Origin: Diadema setosum
Taxonomy: Eukaryota; Echinodermata; Echinoidea; Diadematoida; Diadematidae
Assembly (NCBI GenBank): GCA_033980235.1
Contig: CM067067.1
Span: 35,881,200-35,945,199, forward strand
Direction of reading: 5' to 3'
Length of the DNA: 64,000 nucleotides
Position numbers and translations under genes: made by a program. Of the stretch, positions 1-11,766 are shown piece after piece. Within the stretch, counting starts at the first letter, position 1; every line of letters begins with the position of its first letter. The notes under the pieces are model-generated. The model saw only the letters and a list, made by a program, of their open reading frames with translations, was not told the origin of the DNA and ran no database searches.

Positions 1-453
1 AGATGATGAGATTATGAAACTATTCTTCATAACTTATGCTCTAGCTCTTCGACCCCCGTTTCGTAAAGCAAGTGAACAGAGTACGTGTGACACTAGACAA
101 GTAAGAAAAGAAGTCAAACAACCAACCAAAAAAAAAAAAAAAAATGAAATTGGAAATATGAAAGCATATTAAACTTATACACAAAGACACACAGAGACAA
201 GAACGCACGCCGCACACAGCTGCAAGAGTATAAAAGAAACCCTTGGAATAAACGAACAAGAGAAAAATGAAAGATTTCTCTTAATTTACGATTCAATTAA
301 AAAAAAAATGGGTTTCGATTTAAAAATGCTTATGATAATGATTTTCTAATACTCGGCAATTTATCTACTTATTCCTTGTTTGTTTCTTTGTTTGTTTATT
401 TTTCATTTACTTGTGCTTTTTTAATCGTGCAGTGGATACAGCTCTGATCTCTC
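1..453. other. AT-rich non-coding sequence
   Basis: Unique AT-rich DNA with a run of about 17 A near 127-144 and a short (TTTG)n-like stretch near 378-400. The open frames here are short and low complexity. I see no gene or structured element. Confidence 0.6.
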
Positions 454-560
454 TATTCAATTCAATTCAGTTCAATTCAATTCAATTCAATTCAATTCAA
501 TTCAATTCAATTCAATTCAATTCAATTCAATTCATTTCTATTCTATTCAATTCTATTCAA
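454..560. repeat. (TTCAA)n pentanucleotide microsatellite
   Basis: Long run of the unit ATTCA/TTCAA, nearly perfect to about 533 and then degrading to TTCTA-type units. Read on the minus strand it is (GAATT)n directly after an AATAAATTTTGAATAG-type LINE end, so it is most likely the 3' tail of the minus-strand LINE fragment that follows. The open frame across it, with repeated NSIQF, is a microsatellite artefact. Confidence 0.9.
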
Positions 561-810
561 AATTTATTTCATTTTTTCGACAAAAGAATGCATTTTGTTT
601 CATACATAATTCATGGTAACAGAGAATAAGGTAAATAGAACATTGTAGAATGAAAAGACAGCAATAATCGAGGGACTCTATCTAGTAATTTTACATTGTC
701 ATGAAAACTAAAGTGGTCGAAATAGAGCATAACAATACGCAAAGTGCGAAAAATGGAGGGACCCACTAAAAAGACAGAGCTTGTAGAATGCGGGCCCGTC
801 TGGTAAAGAA
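454..810 (-). mobile_element. 3' end of a truncated non-LTR retrotransposon (LINE)
   Basis: On the minus strand, 3'-UTR-like sequence containing TACAAGCTCTG, CTTTTTAGTGGGTCCCTCC and a terminal AATAAATTTTGAATAG runs into the (GAATT)n tail. The motif around GTGGGTCCCTCC recurs in the plus-strand fragment at 11.5 kb as TACAAGCTTTG and CTTTTTAGTGGGACCCTCC, so both probably belong to one family. A simple-repeat 3' tail is typical of CR1/L2-like LINEs. No reverse-transcriptase peptide is visible in this copy. Its 5' limit is uncertain. Confidence 0.55.
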
Positions 811-1859
811 CATCAATGGAAAAATAAATTGAACCACCGTTAAAAAAAAAAAAGAGTCTGGAAGCCCAAAGCAGGTGAATTCCCATTTCTAAACCGTAAA
901 TTCTTTTTCAATCTGTTTTCATTTTTCTTCTTCCACAGAAAATCACATAAAAAAAAAAAAAATTCTAACGTTCTTGTGCTCACAATAGTTGCCCGGACGA
1001 TAAAGTTAGACGTAATTAACGCACTAAAGGCATGTATATGCATTATTTCAAATCCATTTTTCTACGTTATCCATGCACTGAGAGAGAGAGAGAGAGAGGG
1101 GGGGGGGGGAGGGGAGGGGGAAATGAGGGGTTCACTGAAGAAAAAAGTGCTTGTATACTGTGGACAATTCACACCCCCTCCCCCCCCCCCTAAAAAAAAG
1201 AACTTATTTAGTCCTATACTTCTCGTTTTCTCGCATCGTACAACATTAGACAAGATATCTACATTTTACCTCTGCTAAGCTGGGTTTAGTAAAGGCGTTA
1301 TTATATATCAGGAATTTTATTTTCCTCTTATCATTATAAGAGGAAAACGTTGATTTTGAATTTTGAAATGGAGGAAGAACGGAATGCAGCTACAACCCAC
1401 ACAGTTACAACCATTCATATTGTACATGCACCCCAAACGGAAAAAGAATGATGATGATGAATTGTAACGATTGTGTTCAATTTATCTAGAGTCGCCTCTA
1501 TAATGAAAGCACTGATTTGTTCAACGGCCCCTGGCATTAATCACTTTTCTAACATTTGTCCAGGGTATTTGTTTAGGGTTAGTTCTGGCTTCCATGTCTT
1601 AGTTTCCTTTGTAATTCCGCTTTTTAAATATAAAAGCATATCAATCATGTGATTTGTTGTATTACGTGTGTGTGTGGGGGGGGGGGGGGGTGGATGCTCC
1701 CTAAAAACACTGCTTTTCAACATTCCTCCCCATTTCCAACTTTTCTTTACTTTTAACATTTTGAAAAGTTATATTTTTCTTTTATTGTACATTGTAATAA
1801 AATGTATGTATTCAACTTTTGTCAAACCTTTATTGGTTTCTTCTTTTAAAAAAAAAAAT
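811..1859. other. Non-coding sequence with mononucleotide and GA tracts
   Basis: Contains A-runs near 842-853 and 947-961, a (GA)n tract running into G-rich sequence at 1080-1122, C9-10 followed by T and A8 at 1180-1200, and a GT/G run at 1666-1692. Open frames crossing these tracts on either strand are low complexity. No gene recognised. Confidence 0.6.
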
Positions 1860-1935
1860 AATAATGAAAGAATAGATGAACATTGTGAGATCGAAGGTTC
1901 GAATCGTACTCTCATGATTTTTTTTTTAAATCATG
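1860..1935 (+). repeat. tRNA-like (SINE-type) fragment
   Basis: Contains GGTTCGAATCG at 1896-1906, a good match to the RNA polymerase III B box / tRNA T-loop, followed about 20 bases later by a T10 run that would terminate pol III. No clear A box or acceptor stem is visible, so this is at best a degenerate tRNA-derived SINE remnant and not a functional tRNA. Confidence 0.35.
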
Positions 1936-4900
1936 GTTACTACTAAAACACTGACTAATCCAGTGCTTATTTACGTCGATGTAGGGCAATTTGTTAGTCA
2001 GTTGCAATAAGAATTGTGAGGTTCACATGGATCTAATGCCTAGCACCAGAGTGAAGAGTAACATTACGACTAAAAGCATCATGTAAGGGTGCCCATTACA
2101 TGACATAAGACATAATAATATGGTAGGGAGGGCTTTTGAGCGTTGACTACACAAGCGCCCACCAGCCACGTGCTCGGAAGGCTCACGTTGGACGACGCTC
2201 GAAGAGAGGTGGCGTTTGGACACTGGTCTTGCAAAACAGTTTTGTAAGACGCTTCATGGCAGAATACCTGCATACGTGCATCATCTCATCGTACCCTTTT
2301 GTAATGTACACTCATATTGTATACGTTAAAGGGGTATTCGAGACGATTTTCATAATTTCACATCATGCAGTACATAAATTAACAGCTCCATGTATAGATT
2401 TGTGGAGTTTATTGTGGTCTTTGAGCAGAGAAACGAATACTCTGAATAATCTTAAACAAATTACACTGAACAGTGTTGATTACATAGGAGCCTCACGTAT
2501 TTCAGAAATGTACCAGTGTTATTCCATTACAATACCGCTTGATTGACTAGTTCACCTGTGTAGAATGTATGCATACCTTTTTCTTTTGTTCTGCTTCCTT
2601 GAGCCCCAACTCATGAATTCTTATGGTGAGGCTGCCATGTCATCATCCTTGTTCATTGCAATTTGTTATAGATTTTGAAAACATTCTTATTCCTCATCCC
2701 AATCACGATTAATTCTGAAACTCTGTACTCAGTATAAGTAATTCATCGTTGTTCAAATGTAAAAATCTAAACGCAAGTAACAATGGTCCCATAGTCCCAT
2801 GAAATAAAACTCACGCAGGAAAAACTAGTAAGCACGCTATATTCCATGTCTCTGGCATCAACTCCCGATAAAGTGCGAAACTCTATCTCCCTTCAACGGT
2901 CATGAGAGAGAGCACATTCCTCTCATTCAGTACAAACGGATAAATTCGAAAATATTCCTTTATCTAGCATCATTTTCTCTTTCATAATACTGTAATGTTA
3001 CATCAGTTTGTATTAGTTTTATTTTGCATTATTTACACAACATCACCACTGTTTGTATTATTATTTTTATATACACCTAGATCTCCTTAGTTTGTTACTT
3101 TGTATTTTGATTTAATTGCTACCTTTTTTATCATGTTTGCCAGTCCCCCCCCCCCCTCCCCCAAATAAAAATGTAAAAAAAAAAAAAAAAAAAAAAAACA
3201 CTGACGGGGCTACCTGCTTACAGAATACTGAATAAAGAAATAAGTAGATAACTAAATAGATAAAGAAAGTTGTACACGCATTACAATGTTCGAATGAACG
3301 ATATCTTCTTGAACAGTTTACGTTTGTCCCTAACCACCGCGAATCCCACAACGGAAAAAAAAAAGTTATCGGCAAGGCAGTTCAAGTACTGAATGACCGT
3401 AATGATAAAAGGAGAAAAAGAGTAATAAGAGAAATAAAAAGAAGGAGAGAGAAAGATATATAGCATAGATACAACGAGGGGCGTAAAGAGTAGATAGTGA
3501 CGGTGATTGATACGAAAAAGGCGATTTATCTCGTTAATGACTACGTGCAAAAAGCTTGGGAAAACATACAGAAGAAACTAATAAAAGGTAAGAAAAGAAA
3601 AAGGAGGAAAGCAAGAAAAGAATTCGACGCTGATGAAGACAAAGCCGAAAGAAGAATAGGAATGATAAAAAAATGAGGGTAGCCTGGAAACGTTCTTTTT
3701 ATGCCGATAGATATGAGATCTTTTTTTTTTCTCAAATGTGACCTAGGACAATGCAACATGACATGCAAGAATGCATTTCGGAATTACGCCGAACTGCTTG
3801 TCTTATGAAAGTAAGATGCAGTATTGCGTTGTTTTACACCTTCACTCACATCCGAATTGGGGGGGGGGGGGGGGAGGGGCACCTGAGAAGGGCTAAAGAG
3901 AGAGAGACTTTATAACTTTGAATTGGATGTCAATAAACAAGTGCACCATCCACAGAATATGATACTATTTAGTGAACACTCGTTATGACATTTTACGGAG
4001 CTTAAGTGTTTGCGCTCTAGACGAATCCAGTCGAATGTGGAATATATTTTGGATATTTGTACTTCCCCTCATTAGAGCTGTGAAGTGGTCCATTTGCATT
4101 TGAAATATGCGACAAAGCCCTCACACATACACGCTGACATAGAGCGCAAGGTGGTAAATATCCTAAACGCTCAATATTTGCTTTTGACACGCTCTTCGTT
4201 GGAAGAACTTTCAGAAGAATTCTAAAATGACATTAACAGTACGGTAGATCCTTTCAACCAAATTTGCATTGCAACTTGGTTTATTACCTTAAAAGGGGGG
4301 AGAAACGCAAGAGTTTGAATAAATGAAATTGATTAGAAGAGTCACGCTATTAGGAGGACATCATCATAAATAAAAATATTGTATCAAATTTATATTATGT
4401 GGAAAGAAAAAAAAGCAACAAAGTGAAACAAAACATGACAAAACAGGAACATGGACTTACAAACGTTTTCCTTCTTTTTTTTTTTCTTCGTTCTTGTTCA
4501 TTTATTGAGATCTACGATCGATAACATTTCGAACAAATTCTAAATCTGCCAAGGCGGTTTTCCTCTCTCCTTCAGTGTGATTTATCATTATCATAAATTC
4601 GTCACGCCGCCTGCGTCGGTTCTTCAGGCGCGCAAACGCGCCAAATAACAGCAAGATTAGTCACTGGCGTGAACACACATCGGCAACGATGTCGGTCACA
4701 TCAAAGGCCTCAGCAAGTGCATTTGAAGAGTTTGAAGTCTCTGTCGTAAACAGATTGCATGCTGGGTAAAAAAAAAAGTTGTGACGTAGGAAGTGATTTC
4801 TCACACGCGATGGAAAGAGACAAGCAAAGAAGGTCATGGGACTTTTTTTTTTTATTCAGCGAGAAGGGGGAGAGGAAAGGAAATAGAACCATAGGTATTG

Positions 4901-5039
4901 AGGATGAACATTATTACATGGCTAGAGTAGATTTCTTTATGGTCGTTTGTCTTTCTCGTTTATTGCGTCACCATGGTCACTGCGGTTTTTTTTTTTTTTT
5001 GATACCAGTGTATTAATTGTTGATTACTGACAGCTTATT
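1936..5039. other. Unique AT-rich sequence with homopolymer tracts
   Basis: No gene recognised. Simple features are a C-rich run and A20-type run at 3143-3201, a G20-type run at 3859-3879, and T-runs near 4477 and 4843. The segment at about 2328-2550 begins TTAAAGGGGTATTCGAGACG, which resembles the start of a dispersed element, but no matching inverse end was found. A minus-strand K/F/S-rich frame near 3281-3768 is compositional. Confidence 0.5.
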
Positions 5040-5066
5040 GATTTATTACTATTGTTGATATTATTA

Positions 5067-5139
<73 letters not shown>

Positions 5140-5205
5140 CATTATTATTATTATTATCATTATCATTATTGTCATTATTATTGTTATGATGATAATGATA
5201 ACTTC
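5040..5205. repeat. (ATT)n microsatellite
   Basis: Long ATT trinucleotide run with interspersed ATC and GTT units. No open frame of interest. Confidence 0.9.
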
Positions 5206-7008
5206 TTACATTTCAGGGTGATTCGCATTATCATCACCTCTCCATACCACCTTGTTTTAATGTCAATGATGTTTGATAAAGAGAAATGTAGAGAAGGAAA
5301 TCTTTGAAACGCCCTATCTTCTTCACATACCACTGAGTCTATATGAATCACGTTCGATTGATAATGATAGTGTCTGTTGGTGTGTTAGTCCGAAATCGAA
5401 GAAGCTGAATTTGTGTAAGGTGCCCCTGTAAGCTTTCCGACATTCTTTCCTTTGTGGTTTGATATTCATTTTGACTTTTCCTGGCGTGTCTTTTTTTTTT
5501 CCTACAACGTCACGAAGCAAAACAAGATATAGGGCCTACATGTTATTAAGTTGGAAAGAATGAATAAAGAGCGCAATGGAAATTACTGTTCTTCATGATC
5601 TGCCATCTGAATTATGTACAGTCCGTATAAAATATTGTGTGTAATTCCACAATTCCAATGTAAAATAGCTATAACAAATTTTGTTGCTTAGTATCATTCA
5701 AGCATTATGCTGTTCAGAAGAATTGGTAAGTGTCGTTTTTATAACTTTCTCATTCAACGACATGCATAAAAATGCTCCTAATGACCATATCGGATGATGT
5801 AATTTGTAGGTATATTAAAACTGATGCACCTTTTCGTATGTTGATACTTCCCCTTGGGTCCCCATCATCATATTTCTTTCTTTCTTTCTTTCTTTCCTTT
5901 TTTTTTTTGCTTTTGATGTATTCCCTTTGCACACGTGTTCATTTCCTTATTAATGAGTATAATTATTATCTCACATTCTTTTTAAAAGCAAGTTCATGAT
6001 AAGAATCTAAATACTATTTATGTATGACTATGAAAACATTTATCAGCAAGGCCAGATTCAAAAGCATTGCTGTTGTTTATTTATGATATATTTTTTATTT
6101 CAGGAATATTTTTATAATCTAATGTGTTTGAGTTGATGAATCGCGATAACAGATTGTTCACACACACGGGGATAAAAACTGCTTTAGCGCCCTCTTGAGT
6201 TCCATTTGCGCACAAGCATGGCCCCTTGTTCTCCTTTGCCCGCGATGGACATCGCTCACGGATGACGGTTTCGTCACCACACACATTAATTTTGATTTTA
6301 CAGAGAAAACAGAAGTATGTAGAGTGACAAATAAAGAAAGGATCAAAAAAAAAAAAAAAAAAAAAGATAAGTAGTGCGAGGAGAAATAGCAGATGAAGAC
6401 GCCGATAGAGAAGAAGTGTTTGGGCAGGAGGGTGATGACAAAGGGGAAACAGCTAATAATGACAAGGCATATCCAGTAGCAAAACATAAGCAAACTCGGC
6501 AATCCAATAAAAATTGATGACCCTCTTCATTCAAGTGTTTATAGTTTAGATCTACAGCGGGGAGGTTTAGAGTCGTAGTTTCAACTCTTACTGATGGGAA
6601 AAATGTCATGTATTAATTGCTGTGATGCATAATAAGGAACATTATCACTTTACCTTACCTCTTATTACATTTGGTTACGAGCTTGTAGCATTTGCGAGAG
6701 CTCTGAAAAGACTGATAGACTCAATAGGTTCACCTGTCCTCATTTTATAGTAAGCAAGGACATCATATTTAAATCGTATTTCTCATTTAGAAAGAGATGA
6801 TTGCCCATTGCCTTTTCTGTTGAAAGGATAAATAATCTTCAAGCCACACAATGCCAAAGCAGGGATCTCATGCGCAGTTAATTACTCTAGAAAAAAATAA
6901 AAAAAAAAACCCGCTTCCTTGAATGGAATTGGGTTTTAAAGTTGTCTCCTTGACCAGTTTCAAACTGGATACAAACAGCGCGTCCCGTTACTTCACGCGT
7001 GCACGCTA
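5206..7008. other. Unique AT-rich sequence, no gene seen
   Basis: Holds a (TTTC)n/T tract at 5870-5909, an A20 run near 6343-6365 and an A-rich patch near 6891-6909. Frames on the minus strand near 6081-6609 run through poly-A complement (poly-Phe) and resemble no known family. Confidence 0.5.
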
Positions 7009-7314
7009 ATGGTGGGCGCGCCAAAAGAACTCACACAATTTTCGAAGAATGGGGCTACTAAATTGACCGCCGGTGCAAAGATGTTTCTCGATTCTAACAA
7101 CACGTCCGGGCAATCGAGGATGGGGATTACACTGGTGACGTCGGGCTGTTGTGTGACCACAGGGCTTCACGAAGCCCGAAGGGACAAAAAAGACACGAAC
7201 AAGGTTATGTTACGGACCTGTGAATTTAATGTGCCCTTCACTGACAAAGAAGAGCAGTGTTGCACACACATGTTTTCACGGTGGGACAGTGTGATGGGTC
7301 ATGCTAATCTGTAG
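7009..7314 (+). CDS. Hypothetical short open frame, doubtful
   Basis: An ATG-initiated frame of 101 codons in a locally less AT-rich patch. The peptide starts MVGAPKELTQFSKNG and contains a Cys pair (QCCTHMF) near its end. I recognise no family, signal peptide, membrane segment or repeat. It has mixed composition and is not built from a simple repeat, which is the only reason to list it. No promoter, splice sites or related frame nearby support it. A chance open frame is the likelier explanation. Confidence 0.1.
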   Translation: MVGAPKELTQFSKNGATKLTAGAKMFLDSNNTSGQSRMGITLVTSGCCVTTGLHEARRDKKDTNKVMLRTCEFNVPFTDKEEQCCTHMFSRWDSVMGHANL

Positions 7315-7471
7315 CGCTGGAGTGGAGACGATTTTAATTGGGGCCGGGGAGTGTGTGTGTTTGTGTGTGGGTGGGGAGACATGACCAATTAAATGGTGAA
7401 TGTGTTGTGAATGTGTGTAAAATTGACTATTATCAGCACTGTTAAACGGCTGCAGATGCCAAATAAGACAC

Positions 7472-7527
<56 letters not shown>

Positions 7528-9775
7528 AACACTCCAAGCTACACATTTGCACAAGCACATAACTGACATGACTGCACCGTTACTTTTTTAGGACAAGGAT
7601 ACCTACTCTGTCACCCATCTCCGACATTGATCTTGGATTTGTCCCAGTAACTGAGTCATAGATTGAGTGCTGTCTTGTCTAGAGGGGACGGGGTCTGTAA
7701 CGTCAGGGGAATAACGCAGAGCTACATATCTAGTTCACATAATACCCGGGCTGAATACATTGTCATGGATGATAGCTCACACTCACACACACACAAGCAG
7801 AGACTCACGGATATTCATGTACCCGCGCACGCACATACACGCGCGCACACACACATTTACACTAACAGACAGCAACAACATCTACTGATATTTCACACTG
7901 ACATAATTATTATGTTTGGTATGAATGCAAAACGTGGTGTATTTCTTTCAAAGTACAAAATATAACATAATAATAACGTTATTGTAACATTATTCATTGA
8001 TTAAAAAGTCGGATCCTGTAATTTAGGAAGATATCTATTATGCACCAGAGTCCTTTTGTCAGAAAATAAACTTGCATATCGTAGATCAAAAATGAAAAAA
8101 ACAAACAAACAAACAAACACAACAGCTTATGCTTACTGTCTGAAAACCTATAGGTTATCTTGTTTACTAGTTTTAAAGTACTATCTTCTGAAGGGACTTA
8201 TAGTCGTGCGTTGGTCCCATGGCAGCATGCTCGTAAGCATCCGACAACTTGGGCTTCCTTACTGGTCATGCAAAAACAAACAAACAAACAAACAAACAAA
8301 CAAACAAACAAACAACCAAACAAACAAACAACCAAACAAATAAACAAACGTAAAAAAAAAAACCGAGAAGAACCAAAAGCGAAGCAAAACAAAACAAAAA
8401 GCCCCCCAAATTATCATCCATTCAAACACGTTTTTCTTGATGTAATATTCGAAGTTTATCATAATCATTTGTGTAACGTGCTATAATGGTTCAACATTCA
8501 AAGCATAATGTTATATCCATTCTGACATCCAGAAACAAAATGAATCAAATCTAAGCAGATCTACTCGACATCATGCATGTACTCTTAATGTTGTTAAGTA
8601 TTCACCAGAGCGTTACTGTAAACTCTTTGTGAAAAAAGGAGAGAGAAAAAAAATAATTCACGAAGTCTACCACAGCACCACTAATGTACTTTCTTTTTTA
8701 TTCTTTCATCATAAAGCTGTATTCAATATTTTGCTCTTTTTGAACTTTAATGTTCCAACATCAAACGTGATTCTAGTAATGTATTTAATTGAATCTAACA
8801 TTACTGGTATTATTATTGTTATTATTATTATTATCCTAAATATATTCATCATCATAGTAATAAATGTACAAGAAATTTCGACAGGCAGTATTCGGGTATA
8901 AGATATGAAACAAAGTACGTACACATGACATATTAAAGTACAAGAATGACAGATTAAAAAAAATGGTAACAAGGGCAACAGGTAACAGTAACTGCTGAAG
9001 GAGATCGGTGTGAAAATAGTGCTACCTATATATTCAGACATTACGTAGCTATGTCCACCACAACAGTCTCAGAGAATGTGGAACACGGTGACATTTCAAG
9101 GAAATGTTTTAATGCCAGAATGAATCTTAGTCTTACTTTTGCTTATTTCCGACAATTCTGAGTCTCCATATGATTAGTCACGGCTATAAATTCGAAACTT
9201 AAGTGGTGTTGATTGTCCACCTTCGCCGGAAGTAGTGGGCAAGCGATGATATCCCGTCCTACAAGTGTTTTATCGATAGCCACCACCGGACCACTTCAAA
9301 CCTCCACCCGCGCCTCCAAACCAATGACAACTCGGTGAGAATGAATGATAAGTGATAGAATCCTATTGTGAATAGGACAGGGGTACTCTATACCCTCTGA
9401 AGGTAGTGGCAAAAACCTCAGATTTTCTCCTTATAAATAGGATAGCATGCAGTTCTAATGGAAAACAAAAATGTTGACATGTCTATCTCCCACACATACC
9501 TCTCCCCCTCTCTCTCTTCTTTTATCTTTTATCCCAACCTGTCGTTATACGATTAAGGATAGCGCGTTTGTGAGTCGTTAAGAACTGGTCAAGCAATTGA
9601 CGATATGGGCTAGTCTAACAACCAAGGGATGCCATTTGTCATTGATTCTTAGTGTGTGGCGCTTGAAATTAAGGTGACTGCGCTGAATGCAACTGGCCAA
9701 AACACTTTACGATTAAAGGAGCGGCGTCCTTTGATCTTATAGCCTGATAAAAAAGAAAGAAATGGCTTAGATCTC
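7315..9775. repeat. Microsatellite-rich non-coding region
   Basis: Contains (CA)n at 7475-7524, imperfect CA repeats at about 7780-7862, (AAAC)n at 8092-8119 and a longer (AAAC)n at 8272-8352, and ATT units at about 8804-8835. A TATA-like CTATAAATT sits near 9184 in a GC-richer patch (9180-9310), but no transcript evidence can be read. Open frames here are translations of these repeats. Confidence 0.6.
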
Positions 9776-9835
9776 GGTTTCTCTCTCCCCCTCTCTCCCC
9801 TTCTCACTCCTTCTTTCTCTCTCTTTCTCTTTCTT

Positions 9836-9866
<31 letters not shown>

Positions 9867-9868
9867 TT
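9776..9868. repeat. (CT)n / (CTTT)n pyrimidine tract
   Basis: Polypyrimidine microsatellite of CT, CTTT and CCCT units, almost uninterrupted by purines. Confidence 0.9.
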
Positions 9869-11493
9869 CTGACTACTCATATTATTATCTTTGCGCAGAC
9901 ATCCAATCGAGTTATCGTTGTAAACTTTCGAACTATTACGCCATCAACGTAATACACGACATTACATTAAAAATCCACAACCAAATATTAACTCAGATCT
10001 GTTCCTGACTTACAATTAATCCTTAAGCCCATGGCATGTATAGATACAGCAGAACGAAATAATCTGTGTCGTCTATCATTATAAATCCATTAGTTTACAG
10101 TGTGATTACATAAATAGAATGCATAAACAGTACAGTGTAGGCAAGACGGTGAAGATCACTGTAGTATAATCCTATTGGAATCAAATTTTCAGCACAAGGA
10201 AAGAGCATTTTTCCATAAATTTGATAAATATCCTAAATGAAAATACAGGAAGAAATTGATAGTGTTATTACTTATGCTTTATATTCTTATCACTTATGCT
10301 TTATATTCTATGTTGAGGTTTGTTTTCACCACTGATAAGAATATTTTATCATTTTCCTCGATTACGAATTTGTATCAGCTTTGCGTACTCATATGTATCA
10401 TTCAAACGTTATGCATAATTTTGTTGAAAATTATATAAATGAAATGCATGAATGAAATTAGACACGATTAATGGATGTGTCTGTGTTTGGGTGTATGAAA
10501 GTTAGTCAGCCTATAAAGCATAATATCAGTTATGAGTACTGATAAGATCAAGCATGTTGCCTGGTAATGTAGTCTTAATAATTATTTTCAGTAAAAATTT
10601 TTAAGTGCACTATCCATTTTCAAGAACACTTTTCACAGAAAATAGGTTAGCAGCCTCGTAACAGGACTAAGAATGACCCAGCAAGGCAAGATCATCCTAC
10701 CAATTCTGAAGTCAACTTTGTTGTTGTTGTTTTTTGTTGTTGTTGGTGGTGTTGTTGTTGCTGTTTTTTTTGTTGAAAGAGCAAGATTTTCACTACTGTG
10801 TTAGTAGATATCTTTGTGTATATAGCAGTTGTGTCAGTAAGCCTACACACTGCATACGGGAAAAAAAAATGTGCTTCAGGATTTTATTGCCGATATAAAT
10901 TTTGGAAGCACGCAGGTGTATTCCCATTTCATTCTACATTTGATTTGATCCTTCAACTTCTATAGTGTTCTCCAGTCCCTGTGGGTTTTGTTCTATACAG
11001 GTGTGTGGTAAATCTATATCTTTTACATCCATTGCAATAGTATTGTCGAAAGATTTTTGTTGATGGACGAAATGTGTTTATCGAAGAAAGCAAATGGAAT
11101 TTGACTGTGCTTGTCTGCTGAATCATAACACAGCGTCGGTACTCCTGATCCTTGATCATAATTTTCGTTAAATTTACAATGACAACACTTTGAAAAGGAT
11201 CTTTCAAGTAAGCACTTAAAGAAACATTACGGACAAACACTTTATAGGACATCTGCAGAAGCCAAAACCATTCGTGAAGGTTGCTTCAAATTAACATCTC
11301 TAAGGCAAGATGACCTTTTATTCATTTTCTCCACCCAGTCAAAACTGTGTTTCGTAGATGTACTTACATTTTTTCTTCTTTTTGTTTCCTTTCTAATTTG
11401 ATTTCATGTCAGCTGACATTGGTCAGTTTGATTTTGTTTAATGTCGGTTTGTCGCTTCGTTAATTCATCATTCGCTGTCTTATGTATTTTCAG
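9869..11493. other. Unique AT-rich sequence
   Basis: No gene recognised. Near 10264-10310 a 21-bp unit around CTTATGCTTTATATTCT is duplicated in tandem. A (GTT)n-rich tract lies at about 10721-10775. The minus-strand frame at 10953-11252 matches no family I know. Confidence 0.5.
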
Positions 11494-11766
11494 AGGGTGC
11501 CAGGATTATCGTACAAGCTTTGCTTTTTAGTGGGACCCTCCGTTTCCATTCCCATCCTCAATTGATCAACTTGTACTATATGCATAATATGTATATATCA
11601 AAAATGCAATTATGTTTTCTTTACTATTTTGTTATTCATTTTAACATGTATTTTGTAAATTTACGTTTTGCAATTATTACAAATATGTTCTGCTTATATA
11701 TTGTATATGATCTCTCTGTTTATTTGATGGAAATTAAAATAAATTTGAACTTTAAACTTTAAACAG
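11494..11766 (+). mobile_element. 3' end of a truncated LINE (plus strand)
   Basis: Contains CTTTTTAGTGGGACCCTCC, shared with the minus-strand fragment near 0.75 kb, then ACATGTATTTTGT, a segment ending GTTCTGCTTATA, CTGTTTATTTGATGGAAAT, and a terminal tail of AACTTTAA units. The last 130 bases match, in order, the reverse complement of 42880-43065, where ACATGTATTTTGT, GTTCTGCTTATA and CTGTTTATTTAATGGAAAT recur. Two copies with the same end and a simple tail support target-primed LINE insertion. The coding part is absent, so this is a severely 5'-truncated, inactive copy. Confidence 0.65.

Noticed and set aside
411..629. Repeat protein with NSIQF units
   Set aside because: Translation of the (TTCAA)n microsatellite.
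2328..2550. Element starting TTAAAGGGGTATTCGAGACG
   Set aside because: The start resembles a dispersed-repeat end, but no inverse end or second copy was found in the window.
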